Below are positions 11,176-22,164 of a stretch of 64,000 nucleotides of DNA, in pieces; positions within the stretch are counted from its first letter, which is position 1, and every line of letters begins with the position of its first letter. The notes beneath the pieces are model-generated. The model worked only from the letters and a program-made list of their open reading frames with translations, was not told the origin of the DNA and searched no databases. Position numbers and translations under genes: made by a program. The stretch spans positions 62,001-126,000 of the forward strand of contig JAFBJZ010000110.1 of NCBI GenBank assembly GCA_016785225.1. The letters are read 5' to 3'. Origin of the DNA: Psettodes erumei. Lineage: Eukaryota; Chordata; Actinopteri; Pleuronectiformes; Psettodidae.

Positions 11176-12792
11176 ACCTTTTGTCTTTTATTAGATTTTA
11201 AATATTCATTATTATTTTTTATTTCTAATATTTTTCTTTTAAATTATTTCCCACTGCTTTATTCCTTTATTGTCATTTTAGCCGTCACACTTATTCTTTT
11301 ATAGAACACAATTTTTTTGTTGTTGATAATTGTTATTTTTGTTGTTTTTAATCCTTCAATCTTTTTTATTCTTATGTTCCAACAAATTTCACTTCACTCA
11401 TATAGTACAGCACCAAAGGGTGCATGTCACAAAAAAATAGACCAAACACTTACCATGATCTATTTTTTATGTCCACATACTGTGTTCTGCCATTGTATGC
11501 TCTCCTCATTTTGAGGTACTTCCTGTATGTGAATTATGATGGAACAAAACAGAGAAAGTTTCCCTCATAAATATCAACCTGTAAATGCTTTGGAAAAATA
11601 TTATTTTTAATACAAATAATTATTATTGTAAAATGTGTGGAAATTATGTAAATGCAAATTAAATCAATTTATTTCAAACTCTTACATCCTTTCCTTTGTC
11701 ATATTATTTCTGTCGTGTATAAAGGCAAAGAATAAAGCACACTGTTATCTGGTTTGTCATTTCAACTGAGGAAGGCCCCACCTACATTTACATGTTGTAA
11801 GTGCTGTGTCAGCAATAGTTGAAGCAAAACATTCAAAACCTCAAAAAGCAGGTGGGATTCCCACCCTAAATGACTCTTCCTACACTAACTGAATCAAGAC
11901 ACAGAACTTGTATCTCACATTTCATTTAATGCCCGGCTTCTACCTTTAGAGCTGTTGGGATAAATACAGAAGCAGGATCTATGTAAATGTCTCACTGACT
12001 GATTGGGATCATAAACACAAAGCACACACCTGAAAGGCACACCTACCAACAATCACACTGAACAACACAGAGCCATTAGGAATATTAACTCACAACACAA
12101 TGGGAAACAGCCACCAATCTAAAAATATCAAAACATGATCAAATATTACAAAGGTTACAAACTGGTAATATGAACATGAGCCACCATCGCACAGGTCATG
12201 AAGGGCTGAGAATGAGAAGGAGGAAGAAAAAGATGCTTCTGTGCATATATCTTCCACTGAAAACCCTCTGTCAAGTCCCTTGGAGGATGACAAGCTCCTG
12301 GAGGAATTGACACTAACACCACCAGATGGATCTTAGCTTCTACACACACAGTACACCAAATAGCTGAATACATAAAAGCTGTAATGCTGATTGATTCAAT
12401 GTATAAACACCTGATTCTTTGTGCTGCATGGTTGGAGTCCAATTCCTCTGTGAAATGTAGTGTATATCGTACTAAAAACTATGATGATGAAATTTAAAGA
12501 TTTTTTGTTTATAGTGACCCACCAGAACAGGGATGTCTCAAACCCTGCGGTCAACCAATTTATATTCATCAGGCACACCTCTGGGGACTCAAATTACATC
12601 TATATAGTTTGGAGAGTTTTGGTATAAGGTGAATGCACCTCTCTTCTGCCTATGTGAGTGGGAAGGTATCACAGAGTCACAGTAGGTGACTGGGTGACTG
12701 CTCTGTGACCATCTCAGACGCTGACGCTTTGATGATTTTATTGGCGCAATTAACGATAATAGTGCAAGTCCCTGACCAGTTGTTTGGGAGTG
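11176..12792. other. Unassigned non-coding stretch
   Basis: T-rich at 11190-11400, then mixed-composition sequence. No supportable gene or repeat. Confidence 0.4.
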
Positions 12793-12975
12793 TTCCGGAG
12801 TTTATTCTGAGGACTGTATATAACTGGATGGAAACACTTGTGGCTGCTGGGGGGCATCAGTTAAAATGCACAAGTCCAGATGAGGTTCGTTTAATTCCTT
12901 TGTCATTCAAGAATGTTGAGGGTGTGAGTGTGATGGATGAAATGTGTGTGAAAAGTGTGTCTGAGGTTCTGTAAC
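12793..12975 (-). mobile_element. BEL/Pao LTR fragment
   Basis: Recognisably the same sequence, with scattered mismatches, as 33492-33690, the LTR next to the BEL/Pao primer site. Shared blocks include TATATAACTGGATGGAAACA and CAGTTAAAATGCACAAGTCC. Same orientation as the BEL element, so it could be that element's own displaced 3' LTR or an independent solo copy. Similarity fades after about 12975. Confidence 0.6.
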
Positions 12976-13093
12976 AGAGAATAAGAAAAACAGTTATCAA
13001 AACAGAACATAATTTTAACTGTACACTAAGCCACCAGTAGTGGTAAATAACCAATAATAGCGAATAGTCCTCTTGTTTTTGACAACCAACATA

Positions 13094-14676
13094 CAGTGGA
13101 TATAAAGTCTACACACCCCTGTTCAAATGCCAGGTTTTTGTCACGTAAAAAAAATTATAGCAAGACAAATAATTTCACAACTTTTCCACCTTTAATGTGA
13201 CCTATAACCTGTACAATGCAATTGAAAAACAAACTGAAAACTTTAAAGGGGAAAAATATAAAATAAACTTAAAATAACCTGGTTGCAATACTTCTAGTAC
13301 TAGTACTAATACTTATACTTTGTTGCAGCACCTTTGGCTTTTACTACAGCACTTAGTCTTTTTGGGTAGGAGCCTATCAGCGTGGCACATCTTGATGTGG
13401 CAATATTTGCCCACTCTTCTTTGCAAAACCGCTCCAAATCTGACAGATTGCGAGGGTATCTGTGCACAGCCCTCTTCAGATCACCCCACAGCTGTTCAAT
13501 GGGATTCAGGTCTGGACTCTGGCTGATCTCAATCTTATTCCGGTAAAGCCATTCTTTTGTTGATTTGGATGTGTGCTTTGGGTCAGATGAAATTCCTCTT
13601 CATCTTTCTAACAGAAGGCCGAAGGTTTTGTGCCAACACTGACTGGTATTTGGAACTGTTCATAATTCCCTCCACCTTAACTAAGGCCCCAGTTCCAGCT
13701 GAAGAAAAACAGCCCCAAAGCATGATGCTGCCACCACCATGCTTCACTGTAGGTATTTTTTGTTATTTTGTTGATGAGCAGTGTTGTTTTTGCACCAAAT
13801 ATACCTTTTGGAATTATGTCCAAAAAGTTCAACCTTGATTTCATCAGACCATAAACACATTTTCCCACACGTCTTTGGGAGATTTCAGATGTCTTTTTGC
13901 AAAATTAAGCCGGGCTTGGATGTTTTTCTTTGTAAAATAAGGCTTCCGTCTTGCTACCCTACCCCATAACCCAGACATATGAAGAAGACGGGAGATTGTT
14001 GTCACATGTACTACACAGCCAGTACTTGCCAGAAATTCCTGCAGCTCCTTCAGCGTTGCTGTCGGCCTCTTGGCAGCCTCCCTGTCTAGTTTTCTTCTCT
14101 TCTTATCATCAACTTTGTACAGATGTCCTGTTCTTGATAATGTCACTGTTGTGCCATATTTTCTCCACTTGATGATGACGGTCTTCACTGTGTTCCATGG
14201 TATATTTAATTCCTCGGAAATTCTTTTGTAGCCTTCACCTGACTGATATCTTTCAATAATGAGATCCCTCTGATGCTTTGGAAGCTCTCTGCAGACCATG
14301 GCTTGTGCTGGAAGATGTGGCTACAAAAATGTCAGGAAAAGCCTACTAGAACAGCTGACCTTTATTTGGGGTTGTTCAGAGGCACTTTAATTGGTGACAG
14401 GTGTGTGCTGACTCCAGTTTAACATGAGTTTGAATGTAATCGGTTAAATCCGAACACAGCCACATCCCCAGTTATAAATGCAACCACATTATCTCAGGTG
14501 TTTATTTTTACTTCACCTCCTTTAAAGATTTCTGTTTGTTTTTCAATTGTGTTATACAGGTTATACGTCACATTAAAGGCGGAAGAAGTTGTGAAATTAT
14601 TTGTCTTACTGTAATTTTTTTACTTGACAAAAACCTGGCATTTGAACAGGGGTGTGTACCCTTTTTATATCCACTG
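13094..14676 (-). mobile_element. Tc1-like DNA transposon, complete ends, inactive
   Basis: 1583 bp between TA dinucleotides (13092-13093 and 14677-14678), the Tc1/mariner target site. Both ends start CAGTGGATATAAA and remain inverted-repeat matched for about 160 bp (13094-13255 against 14676-14515), far longer than the minimal Tc1 repeat. One transposase relic lies on the minus strand. Confidence 0.9.
13320..14299 (-). pseudogene. Tc1-like transposase, frameshifted
   Basis: An open N-terminal part (14299-13844, 151 codons) begins MVCRELPKHQRDLIIERYQS. It holds the paired-like helix-turn-helix DNA-binding region (SGEGYKRISEELNIPWNTVK; GRVARRKPYFT) and stops just before the first catalytic aspartate block. 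Beyond it, typical transposase blocks continue in other frames: SDEIKVELFG, HGGGSIMLWG, and near 13450-13520 the block around the last catalytic residue. At least two frameshifts and several stops separate them. Full-length relatives have about 340 codons. Dead. Confidence 0.85.
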
Positions 14677-14859
14677 TACACGTGTGAGAGACTGTATTGC
14701 TTTAATGAGCTAATTGGTTGGCCAGATTATCAACATAGGAATAAACCATAATGAACAGCATGAAATGATTTGACAACCATAAACATTACACTCACTGGTA
14801 TATGAATGCACACTGTCTAGCTCCTGACAGGAACGACAACAATAATAATCTCAACATTA

Positions 14860-17663
14860 AAACTGCAAGCAGTGATAACGGGCCCTTGCACTCCCACTCC
14901 CACTCGCAGTTTCCTGTTTTCTGGCAAAACATCAAAATTCGCCGCGCCGCCACGCCCATGTCGTTCGTGAACCATTAAAGCTTTTGATAACTTTTGATCA
15001 CCAAGGCCTCAAGAGTCAGCACACCAAGCTTGAAGCTGATACGATGAAATCTCTAGGAGGAGTTCGTTCAAATATAACATGTGCGAATGGTGAAAAATAC
15101 GTCAAATTTTCATATTCAAATCAAAATGGTTGACTTCCTGTGAGGTTTGAGTCATGGCTGCAAGAGATTTTTTTGAAGGTCGTGGCACATTCAACACACC
15201 TAGTTAATTTCATCCGCCTCGGTCAAACTATCCTCAAGGGGAGGGGTTTTTGAAATTTTCTTTCTGTCGCCAATAGGTGGCGCTATGACAATAGGACCCT
15301 ATAGTTCCATAGATCTCTTCAGGCCAGTGCTCTGATTATACGTGTGTAATTTGAGGCAGATCTGACAAGGTATGTACAAATTAGAGCACTTTGATGGTGA
15401 TGGCGAAGGATCCAAATTTGCCACGCCACCACGGGGCCACCATGAGAAGGGAGCACGCCATCTTCTGAATGCAGCATCTACCTTATCTCAAGGCTTACCA
15501 CAGTAAAATTTAGCTTCATCGGATTCAGATACTTGATGTTGAACATCAAAGTACAAAACATGTGATTTCCTGTCGCCAATAGGTGGCGCTGTGACTTTCA
15601 ATGAATATGAATATACGGATACCTCCGGGAGGCGAGTATTATCATACATGTGAAGTTTGATGGAGATCAGACCACATACGTTGAAGTTATGGCAGTTTCG
15701 TGCTTTCTAGCGAAACATGAAAACTTGCCGCGCTGCCACGCCCACATTTTTCGCGAGCCATAAAAACCTTTAACAACTTTTGATCACCAAGAACTTGAGA
15801 GTCAGCACACCAAGTTTGAAGCTGATACGATGAAATCTCTAGGAGGAGGTTGTTCAAATATAACATGTGAAAATGGCCAAAAATTTGCATATTCATGGCC
15901 GCAAGAGACTTTTTCGAAGGCCTTGCCAGGCTCTACGCACCTACCAAATTTTGTTTGCCTACGCCAACTCGGGGGACCCGGCCGACGCCGAATTCCCTGA
16001 ATTTCAGCGAAAAGCCCAACGGGGAGGCGTTTTGAACATTTCCTTCTGTCGCCAATAGGTGGCGCTACACCAATAAGACAATATAGTCCCTCAGATCTCT
16101 TCAGGACGCTGCCCAAACGTATGTGTGTAATTTGAGGCAGAACGGATGAGGCATTTGAGACTTACAACGCTTTAGATGGTCGATGGCGAGGGATCCAACT
16201 TCGCCGACCTGCCACCGGGATCACAGGAGGCAGGAGCATGTCATCTTCAGAACTGAGCATCTGCCATGTCTCTGGGATCATCAAAGTAAATCTCAGCTCC
16301 GTCTGATCGAGCCACCATACGTTCAACATCAAAGTACTAAACGCGTCATTTCCGGTCGACAATAGATGGCGCTCTCACTTTTATGGAATATGATTATGTA
16401 GATGTCTTTGTGAGTGGATTATTATCATACATGTGAAGTTTGATGGAGATCGGAGCACGTACACTGAACTTATGGCAGTTTCTGGTTTTCTGGCGAAACA
16501 TCAGAATTCGCCGTGCCACCACGCCCATTTCATTCCTGAGCCATAAAAACCTTTGATAACTTTTGATCACCAAGGCCTCGAGATTCAGCAAACCAAGTTT
16601 GAAGCTGATATGATGAAATCCCTCAGAGGAGTTCGTTCAAATATAACACATGCGAATGGTGAAAAATACGCCAAATTTTTACATTCAAATCAAAATGGCT
16701 GACTTCCTCTAAGGTTTGAGTCATGGCCACAAGAGACTTTTTCGAAGTTCGTGGCACGTTCCACACACATAGTGAATTTCATTCACCTAGGTCAAAATAA
16801 CCTCAATGGGGAGGGGTTTCTTCCTGTTTCCAATAGGTGGCGCTATGACAATATGACCATAGTGTCCCATAGGTCTCTTCAGGCCGCCACTCTGATTGTA
16901 CGTGTGTAATTTGAGGCACAATGGACAAGGTATGTGCAAATTAGACCACTTTGATGGTGATGGCGAAGGATCCAACTTCGCCGCACCGCCACGGGGTCGC
17001 CATAATGCAGGAGCATGCCATCTTCTGAATCCAGCATCTACCATGTCTCAAGGCTTACCAAAGTAAAACTGAGCTTCATCGGATTAAAATACTTGATGTT
17101 GAACATCAAAGTTCAAAACATGTGATTTCCTGTCGCCAATAGGTGGCGCTGTCACTTTTATGGAATATGATGATGCAGATGTCTCAAGGAGTGGATTATT
17201 ATCATACATGTGAAGTTTGGCTGAGATCGGAGCACGTACACGGAAGTTATGGCAGTTTCATGCTTTCTGGCGAAACATAAAAATTCACCATACCGCCACG
17301 CCCATTCCATTCGCGAGCCATAAAAGCTTTTGATAACTTTTGATCACCAAGGCCTCAAGAGTCAGCACACCAAGTGTGAAGCCATTTTCGAGACCCTTAA
17401 AATACGTAATTTTTCGCCGGACCTGACCCGTGTTCAAAATTTGGTGAGTTTTTGAGCATGTTCAGGCCTTGAAAAATGCACTAGAAAAGTCGTGAAAAGA
17501 ATAATAATAATAATAAGAAGAAGAAGAAGAAGAAGAAGAAAAAGGAAAATAATAATAATCCCTTGAAATACAATAGAGCTTCACACCGTTTCGGTGCTCG
17601 GGCCCTAATAATAATCCCTTGAAACACAACAGGGCCTTCGCACTGAAGGTGCTCGGGCCCTAA
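14860..17663. repeat. Tandem array, unit about 783 bp, with GGGCCC ends
   Basis: The block GCCACGCCCA...GAGCCATAAAA...TTTTGATCACCAAG recurs near 14948, 15733, 16516 and 17294, spacing 786, 783 and 778 bp. Each unit also carries two copies of CCAATAGGTGGCGCT or a variant, near 15270, 15573, 16050, 16362, 16830 and 17135. The array starts near AACGGGCCCTTGCAC (14877) and ends in AAT/AAG triplet runs (17502-17557) and two GGTGCTCGGGCCCTAA-type tails (17594-17663). Units are diverged. No convincing ORF spans a unit. This kind of unit is common in fish genomes; I cannot assign a class. Confidence 0.8.
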
Positions 17664-17809
17664 AAATTAGAACACTTCCCCTGATCCGTCAGCTCACTCT
17701 GCGATGACTCCTTTCCGACAGCAGGGGGCGGATCTCTAATGCTCAATATCTATATTTACCTTTTCTAAGGCTATCCTTCAGCACAGCCGCCCCATATTTG
17801 TCCATCAAA

Positions 17810-18976
17810 TTTGTCACAGAGTATCAGTGTCTGGGATGGCAGGCAGGGCAACAAGACAAGCGAATGGTCTGGTGTAGGTCTTGTCTTTGACCTTGACTAC
17901 TGCGGTTCTGACTCTGCCATCTTGTCCTGGGATGACTTGAGTAATCTGGCCAAGTGGCCAGTGGGCTCTTGGCAGCTGGGGGTCCACTATCATAACTATA
18001 GTTCCAGATTGAAGCGGTGGCTGGGCAGAATCTTTATGCCATTTAGAGCATGTTTGCAGAGTGGGAAGATAGTTTCAAATGAAGTACTTCCAAAACTGGT
18101 CAACCTGAGTATGTCCGCCGACTCAGCATCTCAGTCTCTCTGTATACAGCCTGTGGAAGTGAGGAATCCAGCTGCCCCATGAGAAGCAAGTTAGGGGTCA
18201 CTGGATCAGCATCTGTGACATCTGTTGACACAAGCCTAAGGGCTTGGGGTTTAAAATCCCTTCCACTTCAATCAGTACTGTTCTCAATACCTCTTCTGGA
18301 ATGGGCTGAGTCTGGATGGTGGTGTACAGGGCAGCTTTAACCGATTTCACTGCCCTTTCCCATACACCTCCAAAGTGAGGGGCACTGGGGGGGTTGAACT
18401 GAAACTTTATCTGGTGTTTAGTCATATGAGCCTGAAGTGTGGGGTGCAAGGCCTGGGATACTTCCTGAAGTTCTCTCTCTCCTCCTTTAAAATTAGTACT
18501 CTGATCAGACAGGAGCTCAGCTGATTTTCCTGATGGAGGGCCATCAGGAAGGAGTCTGTATCCAGGCTAGAAAGCACATCTAAGTGCACTGCATGAGTGG
18601 TCAGACACTTAAACACTATGCCCCATCTCTTCTCATGTTGACTCCCTATTGTCACAGTAAAGAGGCCAGAAACAGTCCATACCTGTCGAAAAGAAGGGGG
18701 GTTCTCTGCCATTTTGGGCACTGTTGGAGTTGCTCTCCACCTCTGACAGTCAGAGCAGTGCCGCTGATGCCGTCTAACCAATTCACGAGTCCATGTTGTA
18801 TCCAGTATTTACGATGTAGCTCTGCAAACAGTCGCTCGGCTCCTGGATGGTGAAGGTGTCTTGGATAATGAACTGAGTCACTCGATGACGAGGATCCAGG
18901 ATCACCAGGTAAACTACTTCTGGTTCCAGTTGGTCACTCCACCTCAACCTTCCTCCCACACAAATGAGTTTCAAAA
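17810..18976 (-). pseudogene. BEL/Pao integrase
   Basis: Read from 18976 down: VGGRLRWSDQLEPEV and VILDPRHRVTQFII (the zinc-binding N-terminal part), then RRHQRHCSDCQRWRA, the core blocks EKRWGIVFKCLTTHAVHLDV and DTDSFLMAL, then FNPPSAPHFGGVWERAVKSV with the last acidic residue, and EVEGILNPKPLG. A C-terminal domain with TIVMIVDPQLPRAHWPLGQI-type sequence is split over several frames down to about 17820. The segment that should carry the first catalytic aspartate is rearranged. At least four frameshifts or stops. Integrates cDNA in active relatives; dead here. Confidence 0.8.
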
Positions 18977-18977
18977 T

Positions 18978-19488
18978 TGTCTGGAAAAGATAGCACTCTG
19001 GACACATAAAAGAAACTAGAAAGGGTTAAAGTATTAGAGTATATTGTAATTACAATAGGAGATCAACAATACCTCAGCACATGTGGTGGAAAGGAGGATC
19101 TCAAACTTACAACAGCAAAACGTTCAACCTTTATAGCATCTTTAAAGGTCATGGTCTTTCATACTATTGGCTAGTTTCCCCAAAGTTAAAAACATTCTTG
19201 TCCACTTGGCAAAATCCCAATCTGTGATGACCATAAATGCTCACACAGTTGTCCAACCTACACATGCATATGTAAGTAAGAACAGTAGCCTCATGCTGTG
19301 GCGCCAGTCAAATATGCAGCGTCTTCCTTTCTTGGTAACTCTGAGACACTGGTGTCACCTAAATCACAGGGAGGAGAAAGTGATCCCCTCAACAGAAACA
19401 CTATTTTTGTGACTAGAAGTAACTCAGTAAGCAAGTTGAACAACTGACCATTATGAATTAATGATCAACTAATAATTTTCCTTCCACA
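18978..19488 (-). repeat. ERV 3' LTR
   Basis: 511 bp, nearly identical to 29528-30038. On the minus strand it starts TGTGGAAGG after a polypurine tract (reverse complement of 19489-19500). Its far end stops at CCAGACA(ATTT) and then joins BEL integrase. The 5' LTR continues past this point with CCACGACA before the primer site, so this copy may have lost its last ~8-10 bases in the same event that removed BEL sequence. Confidence 0.85.
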
Positions 19489-19500
19489 TTCCCTCCTTTT
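19489..19500 (-). promoter_or_regulatory. ERV polypurine tract
   Basis: Minus-strand AAAAGGAGGGAA directly before the 3' LTR; the plus-strand priming site in reverse transcription. Position and composition are as expected. Confidence 0.7.
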
Positions 19501-19832
19501 GATCATTCATTCAACTAATAACATTACAAACTCCTTTCCACGTTAACCCATTAAATACAGAAAAAAAACCAAGGTATAAATGTAAAGAAAGAAACCAAAA
19601 TACACTCAAAAATCAAATACTAATCCATACATGCAAAAACTCAAACACAAACACTCCAAATAATTTTAAAAACTGAAAATTAGATGAGATGTTCTTCAAC
19701 CCATGTACTATGCGTACAGTAGAGAGTCATCACTATGGAGAGGTTTCTAGCACTTTCGATGCATAGTGATATGATTTCCATTTTCTTCCATCCGTCGTCG
19801 ATCAAGAATTTCCAGAACCTTTGGACAAATGC

Positions 19833-20228
19833 TTACACATCTTTTTCCAAATAAAGTTGCAGTCCCTGGAGACAATCCTCACTATCAATATCCTCATATT
19901 TATTCTTTGCATTCACCTTAGACTGTATTGCTACAGCTGTCAAAGAGGAAGTAACAAACTTATGAATCATAGCCTTAATACAACTTAGGAAACACATAAC
20001 CATCAAAAAGAACAACAGGATAGTTCCAAAAATAGGTAAAATTAATTGAACTATACCAGCTCCCCATGATCCAAAAATACCACTCAACCAACTATGTATA
20101 GATCCTATATTCCCATGCTTGGGCTGCAAAGCAGACCAGAAATGATACAAAGCAGAAATAACATCTGTCAAATTATCTGTGACATCTGGAATCAAAGTCA
20201 TACATGAACCTCCAGTAAAATTCAAATT
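19833..20228 (-). pseudogene. ERV env remnant: transmembrane-subunit C-terminus
   Basis: An open minus-strand frame of about 130 codons. Visible: a membrane-proximal ectodomain stretch ending WLSGIFGSWGAGI, a long hydrophobic membrane anchor (IVQLILPIFGTILLFFLMVM), cysteines at the inner face and a charged cytoplasmic tail of about 45 residues. The surface subunit, fusion peptide and immunosuppressive/CX6CC region are absent, because the frame is cut at 20228 by the Gypsy segment. It cannot encode a working envelope. Confidence 0.75.
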
Positions 20229-20675
20229 TCTGTCTGTCTTCTCCTGGTGTTTTCTGTTAGGGCTCCCCTGGTGTTCTTTCCCTTTTGGTTAATCACCTGA
20301 CTAACTCCCCCGCACCTGTGCCTCGTTTGATAATCACTCCCCAGTGTATTTAAACCCTGCCTCACAATTCCCTGGTGTCGAATCGTGACCATTTCATGCC
20401 TGAGCCGAGAACCCTGTACGCCAAGCCTGATCTGTTTTTCGAGACCCAGTTTTGTCTGACCACCGTTTCTTGCCCTAGCCCTTGGATTTGTTTGCCGTTT
20501 CTCTGTTTTTTCTGACTCGGACTGTTTTGACTACGCCTCTGGTTTTGCTGCCCTGGTTTTCGGACCCAGATTACGGACTTGTTTGGGATTTTTGGATTTG
20601 CGGATTTTGGATTGTCGCTAATAAAGATCATTGTCAGCACACACTGTCTTGCGCCTGGTTCCTGTACTGATCATG

Positions 20676-21675
20676 TTCTCTAAGGCCGTACACTTTGTTC
20701 CCCTCAACAAGTTACCTTCTGCCCAGGAAACAGCCACACTACTCATCCAACACGTAGTCAGATTACATGGCATCCCCTCCGACATCGTCTCAGACCGCGG
20801 TCCCCAATTCTCTGCTAGCTTTTGGAAAGCCTTTTGCACTCTCCTAGGTACATCTGTGAGTTTATCCTCCGGTTTCCACCCCCAATCTAATGGCCAGACC
20901 CGGCGTGCTAATCAATCTCTCGAGACTGTCCTTAGGTGCATGTGTGCCAGAAACCCAGCTTCCTGGAGCCAGCAATTGCCATGGGCCGAGTACGCCATTA
21001 ACAGTCACACCTCCGCCTCATCCAAGTTATCCCCCTTCGAGTGCTGTTTGGGGTACCAGCCTCCTCTGTTCCCGAGTCAAGAGAAGGAGGTGGGGGTTCC
21101 GTCTGCTGAGGCCTTCATCCGCAGATGCAGAAGGACCTGGAGCATTACACGCTCCAATCTGTTGAAAGCGGCGGCTCGGATGAAGAGCAGGCGGACAGGA
21201 GGCGTACTCGGCTCCAGTTTACCTCGTGGGGCAACGTGTGTGGCTGGCTGCCAAGGACATCCCACTGAAGGGGGGCATGCGGAAGTTGGCTCCTCGCTAC
21301 ATTGGTCCATTCACCATTATCAAGGTTATCAGCCCCTCTGCAGTCAGGCTTCGGCTTCCCCCTGCCATGAGTAAGATACACCCCACATTCCACGTTTCAC
21401 GTATCAAACCGGTGGTCACTCACCCATTGTGTTCTGCCCCTGAGCCCCCTCCTGCCCCCAGCATCATCGAGAATGGAGAGACATACAAGGTCCGGAGCCT
21501 CCTGGACTGTCGTCGTCGGGGCCGGGGCCTTCAGTACCTTATTGACTGGGAGGGCTACGGTCCCGAGGAGAGAAGCTGGACACCGGCCAGGTTCATCCTG
21601 GACAAGGACATGATAAGGGACTTCCACAGGACTCATCCCAAACCACCTGTTAAAACGCCAAGAGGCGTTTCTTAA
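20676..21675 (+). pseudogene. Gypsy integrase plus chromodomain (broken)
   Basis: Starts abruptly inside the integrase core at FSKAVHFVPLNKLPSAQ, so the zinc domain and first catalytic Asp are gone. VSDRGPQFSASFWKAFC keeps the second Asp. The last catalytic position reads GQTRRANQ, with Arg where the family has Glu. A frameshift after about 21230 moves the frame to 21226-21675, which holds the GPF block (YIGPFTIIKVISPSAVRLRL), HPTFHVSRIKPV, and a chromodomain (LQYLIDWEGYGPEERSW) that in relatives guides insertion to modified chromatin. Inactive. Confidence 0.85.
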
Positions 21676-21687
21676 GGGAGGGGGTAC

Positions 21688-22068
21688 TGTTATGATCCAT
21701 GTCCTTTCGGGTTTCTGTCTGTCTTCTCCTGGTGTTTTCTGTTAGGGCTCCCCCTGGTGTTCTTTCCCCTTTTTGGTTAATCACCTGACTAACTCCCCGC
21801 ACCTGTGCCTCGTTTGATAATCACTCCCCAGTGTATTTAAACCCTGCCTCACAATTCCCTGGTGTCGAATCGTGACCATTTCATGCCTGAGCCGAGAACC
21901 CTGTACGCCAAGCCTGATCTGTTTTTCGTAGACCCAGTTTTGTCTGACCACCGTTTCTTGCCCTAGCCCTCGGATTTGTTTGCCGTTTCTCTGGTTTTCT
22001 GACTCGGACTGTTTTGACTACGCCTCTGGTTTTGCTGCCCTGGTTTTCGGACCCAGATTACGGACTTG
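21688..22068 (+). repeat. Gypsy 3' LTR, truncated
   Basis: Starts TGTTATGATCCATGTCCTTT after a polypurine tract and runs parallel to the partial 5' LTR at 20229 with few differences. A TATTTAAA near 21835 may be the TATA element. It ends at CGGACTTG and joins ERV env, while the 5' copy continues for about 80 more bases. Confidence 0.75.
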
Positions 22069-22139
22069 AATAATAGGCCTCCAACAATCACTAATGGCCA
22101 TAACATAATGACTAGAACTTCAAGTCTGAGTTTACTCAT
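22069..22139 (-). pseudogene. ERV env remnant: start codon and signal-peptide-like segment
   Basis: An ATG at 22139, 26 bases beyond the pol stop, opens about 23 codons rich in hydrophobic residues (VLVIMLWPLVIVGGLL), consistent with an envelope leader. The frame runs into the Gypsy segment. Position after pol supports env; homology is not provable over so few residues. Confidence 0.45.
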
Positions 22140-22164
22140 TTCCTTTTATGGTATCGGTGCCTTC

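Larger units (their letters stand above)
20229..22068 (+). mobile_element. Internally deleted Gypsy element inside ERV env
   Basis: 1840 bp on the plus strand: a partial 5' LTR (20229 to about 20670, lacking its first ~24 bases), then integrase and chromodomain coding sequence, a polypurine tract (21674-21684), and a 3' LTR from 21688 truncated at 22068. Gag, protease, RT and RNase H are missing. Both outer ends are inside LTR sequence and there is no target duplication. Env sequence is missing across the site, so this is a replacement, not a simple insertion. Confidence 0.8.

Noticed and set aside
13557..13838. Plus-strand ORFs in the Tc1 region
   Set aside because: Antisense to recognisable transposase blocks.
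19167..19412. 81-codon ORF found identically at 29718-29963
   Set aside because: It is the same stretch of the two ERV LTRs on the strand opposite to transcription; no domain.
20229..22068. Simple Gypsy insertion into env
   Set aside because: Both LTRs are truncated at their outer ends, there is no target duplication and env sequence is missing across the site.
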